The notes beneath the pieces were generated by a model. It saw only the letters and a program-made list of their open reading frames with translations. It ran no database searches and was not told where the DNA came from. A DNA stretch of 37,975 nucleotides, taken from NCBI GenBank assembly GCA_023418475.1, contig JAEZZO010000069.1, positions 1 through 37,975 of the forward strand, given 5' to 3'. Positions 32,368 through 37,975 of this stretch are shown piece after piece. The DNA comes from Bacillota bacterium. GTDB lineage: Bacteria; Bacillota; Clostridia; Lachnospirales; Lachnospiraceae. The position numbers and the translations under genes were made by a program. Positions within the stretch are counted from its first letter, which is position 1. Every line of letters starts with the position of its first letter.

Positions 32368-33420
32368 ATGTATCGAGATAATACAAAAGTAATCCGGATC
32401 GGAGACAGGAGTATCGGCGGGGGAAATCCTGTTTTGATCCAGTCAATGACCAATACCAGAACGGAGGATACCAGAGCAACAATTGAGCAGATACACCGTC
32501 TGACAGAGGCAGGTTGTGATATTGTACGCTGTACGGTTCCGAGTCAGGAGGCTGCGGCTGCGCTTTCCGAAATAAAGAAGAATATTACAATTCCGTTAGT
32601 AGCGGATATTCATTTTGATTACCGGCTTGCAATTGCTGCGATGGAAAACGGGGCGGATAAAATAAGGATTAATCCGGGGAATATCGGTGACAGTGATAGA
32701 GTGAAGGCTGTGGTAGCGGTAGCGAAGGAACGTGAAATCCCTATTCGTGTCGGTGTAAACAGTGGATCGCTGGAGCGTGAAATTATTGCAAAATACGGGA
32801 AAGTAACGGCGGATGGACTGGTAGAAAGTGCTCTCGATAAAGTGAAAAGAATAGAGGAGATGGACTATGACCAAATGGTTATCAGCATCAAATCCTCGGA
32901 TGTTATGATGTGTGTGAAAGCTCATGAGTTGATTGCACCGCTTACAAACTATCCTTTGCATGTGGGAATAACCGAAGCCGGTACAGTACATGCCGGTAAT
33001 ATTAAATCGGCTGTCGGCTTAGGTATTATTTTGCATCAGGGTATTGGAGACACAATACGGGTATCCCTAACCGGAGATCCGGTAGAAGAGATTAAATCAG
33101 CAAGAATCGTCCTTAAGACGCTGGGTTTACGCAAGGGGGGTGTGGAGGTTGTATCCTGCCCCACCTGCGGAAGAACACAGATAGATTTAATTAAGCTAGC
33201 GACTGAGGTGGAAAGCATGGTCGCCGATATGGATCTGGATATCAAGATCGCTGTGATGGGCTGCGTGGTTAACGGCCCGGGAGAAGCAAAAGAAGCAGAT
33301 ATTGGAATAGCTGGTGGCAAAGGGGAAGGTTTGATTATTAAGAAGGGTGAAATCATAAGAAAAGTTCCCGAAGAATATCTTCTGGAGGAATTAAGAGAAG
33401 AGCTGCTCCATTGGATGTAA
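32368..33420 (+). CDS. ispG: 4-hydroxy-3-methylbut-2-enyl diphosphate synthase
   Basis: This 350-residue IspG (GcpE) makes HMBPP in the MEP isoprenoid pathway using a [4Fe-4S] cluster. The N-terminal TIM-barrel part starts IGGGNPVLIQSMTNT and contains LVADIHFDYRLA. The cluster ligands are seen in SCPTCGRTQ and MGCVVNGPGEA near the C-terminus, as in bacterial IspG. Length is typical of the short bacterial form. AAAGGTTG precedes the ATG. Its reaction follows, after several steps, that of dxr in the same cluster. Confidence 0.97.
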   Translation: MYRDNTKVIRIGDRSIGGGNPVLIQSMTNTRTEDTRATIEQIHRLTEAGCDIVRCTVPSQEAAAALSEIKKNITIPLVADIHFDYRLAIAAMENGADKIRINPGNIGDSDRVKAVVAVAKEREIPIRVGVNSGSLEREIIAKYGKVTADGLVESALDKVKRIEEMDYDQMVISIKSSDVMMCVKAHELIAPLTNYPLHVGITEAGTVHAGNIKSAVGLGIILHQGIGDTIRVSLTGDPVEEIKSARIVLKTLGLRKGGVEVVSCPTCGRTQIDLIKLATEVESMVADMDLDIKIAVMGCVVNGPGEAKEADIGIAGGKGEGLIIKKGEIIRKVPEEYLLEELREELLHWM

Positions 33421-33424
33421 TCGA

Positions 33425-33478
33425 ATGATTAAAGCTTCCAGTCCGGAACCTATACCTACTGTGTTAATCATAGTTTTA
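33425..33478 (+). terminator. Hairpin between ispG and polC
   Basis: ATGATTAA (33425-33432) pairs perfectly with TTAATCAT (33464-33471), with a small internal TTCC/GGAA stem, and is followed by AGTTTTATT. It is a modest terminator candidate directly after ispG. Confidence 0.45.
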
Positions 33479-33531
33479 TTGTATGTAAAACAATTATTTA
33501 TACAGTTTCATGATTGAAAAGGAGAATACAT

Positions 33532-36500
33532 ATGCTGTTTTTTCAGGCATTTGAAAAAATATCGCCGGATCAGGAATTACAGAAGCTATACTCTGATACG
33601 GATGTTATGAAGGTTATAGCTTCCAGGCAATCGGGGAATATCTATATATGTTTTAAAAGTACTCGGCTGATCGGCAGATCGCATATAAGAAAAATGGAAG
33701 AACTGCTTAACCGGCAGCTCTTTTTACATACAGGGAATAAAGCATTATTGCGCCCGCAATTTGAGCTTTCGGCACAGTATACACTTGACAATCTCTATCC
33801 AATCTACAGGGATACTATTCTGGAGGAGTTAATGGAAGAGAGTATTGTAACTTACCATATCTTTAAAGATGCCGAGGTTTCCATTGATCAAATGAAGATG
33901 ATAATCCGTGTAACTGACAGCTGTGTTGTAAAGGAGAAAATGACAAAGCTTAAGGATTATCTTGAAACACTCTTTCAGGAGCGGTTTGATTATACGGTAC
34001 ATGTGAATATTGAATATACAAAGCCCAGGGAAAAGGATCAGGATTATGAAGAGGAATACAAGGAACAGATGCTTCGGATGTCTGATCGGGAGTTACAGGA
34101 AGAAAGTGCAAAGGATGCGAAGGAAACCCGGCATAAGAATTCCGATGCGGTACATCCCGTAGAGAGTAAAACTGATTCCACCAAAGGCAGTGATGCGGTG
34201 TCTAAGATAAATTCTACCACTGTGTCCGCACCCGGACATGCCGCAGACCGTCAGGTGTACGATAAGGCAGAGACAACTAAAGCAGGTTCTTTTCCGAAAT
34301 CAGGCGGAAAAAGTGCCTATGAAAAAGGAAAGGGAAGCTATCGCAAGCTGCCCACCGATCCTTCCATTGTTTACGGAAGAAATTTTGAAGGAGCAAGTAT
34401 GCCGATTTGTGATATTAATGCAGAAATCGGAGAGGTAGTAATCCGCGGTAAGCTGATCAAGCCAGATAACCGGACAATTGGTAATGAGAAAAGTATTGTT
34501 ACCTTTATCCTTACGGATTTTACGGATTCGATCAAGGTAAAATTGTATGCCAAAACAATTGAAGTTGACGAGATTACTTCGGTCTTAAAGCCGGGCGGCT
34601 TTTTTCAGCTGAAGGGGATAGCGCAGATGGATACCTATGAGAGAGATATTACGATCGGTTCCGTGACAGGTATTCGAACAATCAGTGATTATACCTCCTC
34701 CAGAAATGATCTGGCAGCGAAAAAGAGAGTCGAGCTGCATGCCCATACCATGATGAGTGATATGGATTCGGTAGTGGATGTCAAGAAAATGGTGAAAAGA
34801 GCCTTCAAATGGGGACATACTGCCATTGCAGTGACAGATCATGGTGTAGTCCAGTCTTTTCCTGATGCAAATCATGCACTTAATCCAAAGGATTATGCGG
34901 AGGAAAGTGAGCAGAAGAGAGCGAAGGAATTTAAAGTAATCTATGGAATGGAAGCCTATCTGGTGGATGATATCAAGGAAGTTGTAACGAATGCGAAAGA
35001 GCAGAGCCTGGATGATCCGACCGTTGTTTTTGATATCGAGACCACTGGTTTTAGCCCGAATAACGACCGCATCATTGAAATCGGAGCAGTCAAGGTAGTA
35101 AATGGCCAGATAGAAGAGAAATACAGCACCTTTGTTAATCCGGAGAGGCCTATTCCTTATGAAATAGAACAGCTCACTACCATAAACGATGAAATGGTAA
35201 TAAGTGCTCCAAAGATCGAAGAGGTTTTACCGGAATTTCTAAAATTTTGTGAGGGCTGCTGCTTGGTTGCCCATAATGCTTCCTTTGATGTAGGATTTAT
35301 TAAAAAAAATGCAGAAAGACTTAGTGTGGAAACAAATCCTACCGTACTTGATACGGTAGGATTATCAAGAATACTGCTTCCAAATCTGAATAAATATAAA
35401 CTGAATACGGTAGCAAAAGCACTGAATGTTTCACTGGAGAATCACCACAGAGCGGTTGATGATGCGGGAGCGACAGCTGAAATCTATTGTAAACTGTGTA
35501 CTATGCTAAAAGAACGGGAAATATTTAAATTCAATGAAATTGATAAGCTTGGAAAGCTTTCCACAGAAGCAATTCGTAAGCTTCCGGCCTTTCATGCCAT
35601 TTTCCTTGCAAAAAATGATGTGGGAAGAGTCAATCTATATAAGATGGTCTCCTTATCACATCTGGAGTATTATAATAAGCGTCCTAAGGTTCCGAAAAGT
35701 CTGTTAATGGAATGCAGGGAGGGAATTATAGTAGGCTCTGCCTGTGAAGCCGGGGAGGTCTTTCGTGCTGTGCTGGCAAACCAGCCGCAGGAGACGATGG
35801 CAAGGCTTGTAAGCCTGTATGACTATCTGGAAATACAGCCTCTTTGTAATAATGATTTTATGATCCGCAGTGAAAGAAGTGATGATAAGGATATTCACTC
35901 AAGGGAAGATCTAATGGAGCTGAATAGGAAGATTATTACGCTCGGAGAGGAATACAATAAGCCGGTCGTTGCTACCTGTGATGTGCATTTTCTTGATCCG
36001 GAGGATGAGATCTACCGAAGAATTATTCTTGCCGGTAAGGGCTTTAAGGATGCGGATGAGCAACCGGCACTTTATCTTCGTACTACCGAGGAGATGCTTG
36101 AGGAATTTTCTTATCTTGGAAAAGAAAAGGCCGAGGAGGTAGTCATTACCAATACCAACCTGATTGCGGATATGATTGAGAAGATTTCCCCGGTTCGTCC
36201 GGATAAATGTCCTCCTGTACTTGAAAATTCAGAGGGAAACCTTCGGCAAATCTGTTATGATAAAGCTCATTCCATGTATGGTGAGCCGTTGCCAAAACCA
36301 GTTGAGGAGCGTCTTGAGCATGAACTGAAATCAATTATTAATAACGGCTTTGCCGTTATGTATATCATAGCTCAGAGGTTGGTTTGGAAATCCAATGAAG
36401 ATGGATACCTGGTTGGTTCCCGTGGTTCCGTAGGTTCTTCCTTTGTGGCAACAATGGCCGGTATCACAGAGGTAAATTCTCTGCCGCCGCATTATTACTG

Positions 36501-37975
36501 TTCCCATTGTCATTTTTATGATTTTGATTCAGAGCAGGTAAAAAAATATGGAGGAAGCTCTGGCTGCGATATGCCGGACCGCCTGTGCCCCAATTGCGGA
36601 CAGCCTCTGGAAAAAGACGGACACGATATTCCATTTGAAACCTTTCTTGGTTTCTATGGTGATAAGGAGCCGGATATTGACCTTAATTTCTCCGGTGAAT
36701 ATCAAAGTAAGGCACATGACTATACGGAAGTTCTCTTTGGTAAGGGCCATACCTTCCGTGCAGGAACAATAGGTACACTGGCGGATAAAACAGCTTTTGG
36801 CTATGTAAAAAATTATTTTGAAGAACGCGGAGAGCATAAACGTAATTGTGAGATAGAGCGTATCGTCGAAGGTCTTGTTGGTGTCAGGAGAACGACCGGA
36901 CAGCATCCGGGAGGTATTGTTGTTATGCCGCATGGAGAAAATATTTATTCCTTTACTCCGGTGCAGCATCCGGCCAATGATATGACGACAAAGACAATTA
37001 CCACACATTTTGATTACCATTCAATTGACCATAATCTCTTAAAGCTAGATATTCTCGGGCACGATGATCCGACGATGATCCGTATGCTGGAGGATTTGAC
37101 GGGACTTGATGCGAAGAAGATAAGATTGGATGATCAGAAGGTACTTACGCTGTTCCATGATCTGAGTGCGCTGGGTGTTACTCCGAAGGATCTGGATGGC
37201 TGCGAGCTTGGATGCCTTGGTATACCTGAATTTGGAACTGATTTTGTAATGCAGATGGTAAAAGATACACAGCCAAAATCCTATTCTGACCTGGTACGTA
37301 TCTCCGGACTCTCCCATGGTACCGATGTATGGTTAAATAACGCACAGACGCTCATTCAGAGCGGGAAATGTACACTGGAGACTGCAATCTGTACCCGAGA
37401 TGATATTATGCTCTACCTGATCGCAACCGGTGTGGAACCGGGATTATCCTTTAAGATCATGGAGAGTGTCCGTAAGGGTAAGGGTCTGACCCCGGATATG
37501 GAAAATGCTATGGTAGCGTCGGGAGTGCCGGACTGGTATATCTGGTCCTGTAAGCAGATAAAATATATGTTCCCAAAGGCGCATGCCTGCGCTTATGTCA
37601 TGATGGCTTTCCGTATTGCTTATTTTAAGGTTTATTATCCGCTTGCATATTACGCGGCTTATTTCAGTATTCGTGCCTCGGCTTTTAATTACGAGCTGAT
37701 GTGTCTGGGAAGGGATAGATTGGAGCAGCATTTGGCGGATTATAAGAGAAGAAGCAATATTCTGACCAAAAAAGAGCAGGATACCTTTAAGGATATGCGT
37801 ATTGTGCAGGAGATGTATGCAAGAGGATTTACGTTCCATCCGATTGATATTTATACGGCGAAGGCACATGCCTTCCAGATCATCGACGATAAGCTGATGC
37901 CGGCGCTGAGTACGATAGACGGTCTGGGAGATAAAGCCGCTGATGGAGTGGTAGAAGCTTCAAAACAGGGTAAAT
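33532..37975 (+). CDS. polC: DNA polymerase III alpha subunit, PolC type (3' end beyond window)
   Basis: The replicative polymerase with built-in proofreading of low-GC Gram-positives is open for 1,481 codons to the window edge; the true stop lies beyond it. Domains in order: N-terminal domain (about 1-170), a hydrophilic linker (about 175-270), an OB fold (about 290-390), the first PHP part with H403-x-H405 (RVELHAH), a DEDDh 3'-5' exonuclease inserted at about 497-665 (D501 and E503 in VFDIETTGF), the second PHP part, and the polymerase core. A four-cysteine zinc site is visible at C990, C993, C1019 and C1022. Catalytic aspartates are D1048 and D1050 in PDIDLNFSG and D1173 in LKLDILGHDD. 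GGAG lies 7 nt before the ATG. Confidence 0.97.
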   Translation, partial: MLFFQAFEKISPDQELQKLYSDTDVMKVIASRQSGNIYICFKSTRLIGRSHIRKMEELLNRQLFLHTGNKALLRPQFELSAQYTLDNLYPIYRDTILEELMEESIVTYHIFKDAEVSIDQMKMIIRVTDSCVVKEKMTKLKDYLETLFQERFDYTVHVNIEYTKPREKDQDYEEEYKEQMLRMSDRELQEESAKDAKETRHKNSDAVHPVESKTDSTKGSDAVSKINSTTVSAPGHAADRQVYDKAETTKAGSFPKSGGKSAYEKGKGSYRKLPTDPSIVYGRNFEGASMPICDINAEIGEVVIRGKLIKPDNRTIGNEKSIVTFILTDFTDSIKVKLYAKTIEVDEITSVLKPGGFFQLKGIAQMDTYERDITIGSVTGIRTISDYTSSRNDLAAKKRVELHAHTMMSDMDSVVDVKKMVKRAFKWGHTAIAVTDHGVVQSFPDANHALNPKDYAEESEQKRAKEFKVIYGMEAYLVDDIKEVVTNAKEQSLDDPTVVFDIETTGFSPNNDRIIEIGAVKVVNGQIEEKYSTFVNPERPIPYEIEQLTTINDEMVISAPKIEEVLPEFLKFCEGCCLVAHNASFDVGFIKKNAERLSVETNPTVLDTVGLSRILLPNLNKYKLNTVAKALNVSLENHHRAVDDAGATAEIYCKLCTMLKEREIFKFNEIDKLGKLSTEAIRKLPAFHAIFLAKNDVGRVNLYKMVSLSHLEYYNKRPKVPKSLLMECREGIIVGSACEAGEVFRAVLANQPQETMARLVSLYDYLEIQPLCNNDFMIRSERSDDKDIHSREDLMELNRKIITLGEEYNKPVVATCDVHFLDPEDEIYRRIILAGKGFKDADEQPALYLRTTEEMLEEFSYLGKEKAEEVVITNTNLIADMIEKISPVRPDKCPPVLENSEGNLRQICYDKAHSMYGEPLPKPVEERLEHELKSIINNGFAVMYIIAQRLVWKSNEDGYLVGSRGSVGSSFVATMAGITEVNSLPPHYYCSHCHFYDFDSEQVKKYGGSSGCDMPDRLCPNCGQPLEKDGHDIPFETFLGFYGDKEPDIDLNFSGEYQSKAHDYTEVLFGKGHTFRAGTIGTLADKTAFGYVKNYFEERGEHKRNCEIERIVEGLVGVRRTTGQHPGGIVVMPHGENIYSFTPVQHPANDMTTKTITTHFDYHSIDHNLLKLDILGHDDPTMIRMLEDLTGLDAKKIRLDDQKVLTLFHDLSALGVTPKDLDGCELGCLGIPEFGTDFVMQMVKDTQPKSYSDLVRISGLSHGTDVWLNNAQTLIQSGKCTLETAICTRDDIMLYLIATGVEPGLSFKIMESVRKGKGLTPDMENAMVASGVPDWYIWSCKQIKYMFPKAHACAYVMMAFRIAYFKVYYPLAYYAAYFSIRASAFNYELMCLGRDRLEQHLADYKRRSNILTKKEQDTFKDMRIVQEMYARGFTFHPIDIYTAKAHAFQIIDDKLMPALSTIDGLGDKAADGVVEASKQGK

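Noticed and set aside
27931..33524. TTGAAAAGG recurring in the frr-uppS, rseP-ispG and ispG-polC gaps as a dispersed repeat
   Set aside because: The shared string is only nine bases in AT-rich gaps and the surrounding sequences do not align; treated as coincidence.
1..37975. CRISPR arrays, tRNA or rRNA genes, prophage or transposase genes
   Set aside because: I saw no regularly spaced direct repeats with unique spacers, no conserved RNA gene blocks and no mobile-element proteins.

Overview
The window reads as low-to-moderate GC Firmicute chromosome. It is most likely from a Clostridia/Lachnospiraceae-type anaerobe, because it has a PolC-type DNA polymerase, strong AAGGAGG-like ribosome sites, a Gram-positive lipobox transporter lipoprotein, and the gene order pyrH-frr-uppS-cdsA-dxr-rseP-ispG-polC. 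The assignment is inferred from gene content and order; no rRNA or other marker is present. Every convincing gene lies on the + strand. I saw no tRNA, rRNA, CRISPR array, transposase or phage gene.

Region 1 (1-4.6 kb) is a set of small envelope and regulatory units: a secreted protein of unknown function with a clear sigma-A-like promoter, an OmpR-type response regulator and histidine kinase, a CPBP (CAAX-like) membrane protease, and a GreA/GreB-like RNA polymerase cleavage factor. Two 7-bp direct repeats with an 11-bp period lie upstream of the response regulator and look like an OmpR/PhoB-type operator.

Region 2 (4.4-23.9 kb) is the most distinctive part: a long one-direction cluster that appears built to import peptides and take them apart. 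It holds a complete Dpp/Opp ABC importer (lipoprotein, two permeases, two ATPases), a PatB/MalY-type PLP enzyme, a YheO-type (PAS plus HTH_22) regulator, a TldD/TldE(PmbA) protease pair, an amidohydrolase resembling Xaa-Pro-type dipeptidases, two tandem S9 prolyl-oligopeptidase-family enzymes, an M61-like HExxH metallopeptidase, and an ornithine-cyclodeaminase/mu-crystallin-family dehydrogenase. A strong terminator closes it. The substrate is not evident; proline-rich, cyclic or modified peptides are a reasonable hypothesis. Non-coding structures punctuate the cluster: three tandem hairpins between the binding protein and the first permease, and a 258-bp imperfect palindrome with matching ends between the regulator and tldD.

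Region 3 (24.0-26.4 kb) pairs a membrane-anchored polysaccharide deacetylase with a bactofilin. The deacetylase starts at TTG and carries two in-frame tandem-repeat tracts in its cytoplasmic tail. The pair suggests a cell-wall modification and shape module.

Region 4 (26.6 kb to the end) is the conserved housekeeping string: UMP kinase, ribosome recycling factor, undecaprenyl diphosphate synthase, CDP-diglyceride synthase, DXP reductoisomerase, RseP site-2 protease, IspG, and PolC, which runs off the right edge. Hairpins, some terminator-like, lie in several of the gaps.
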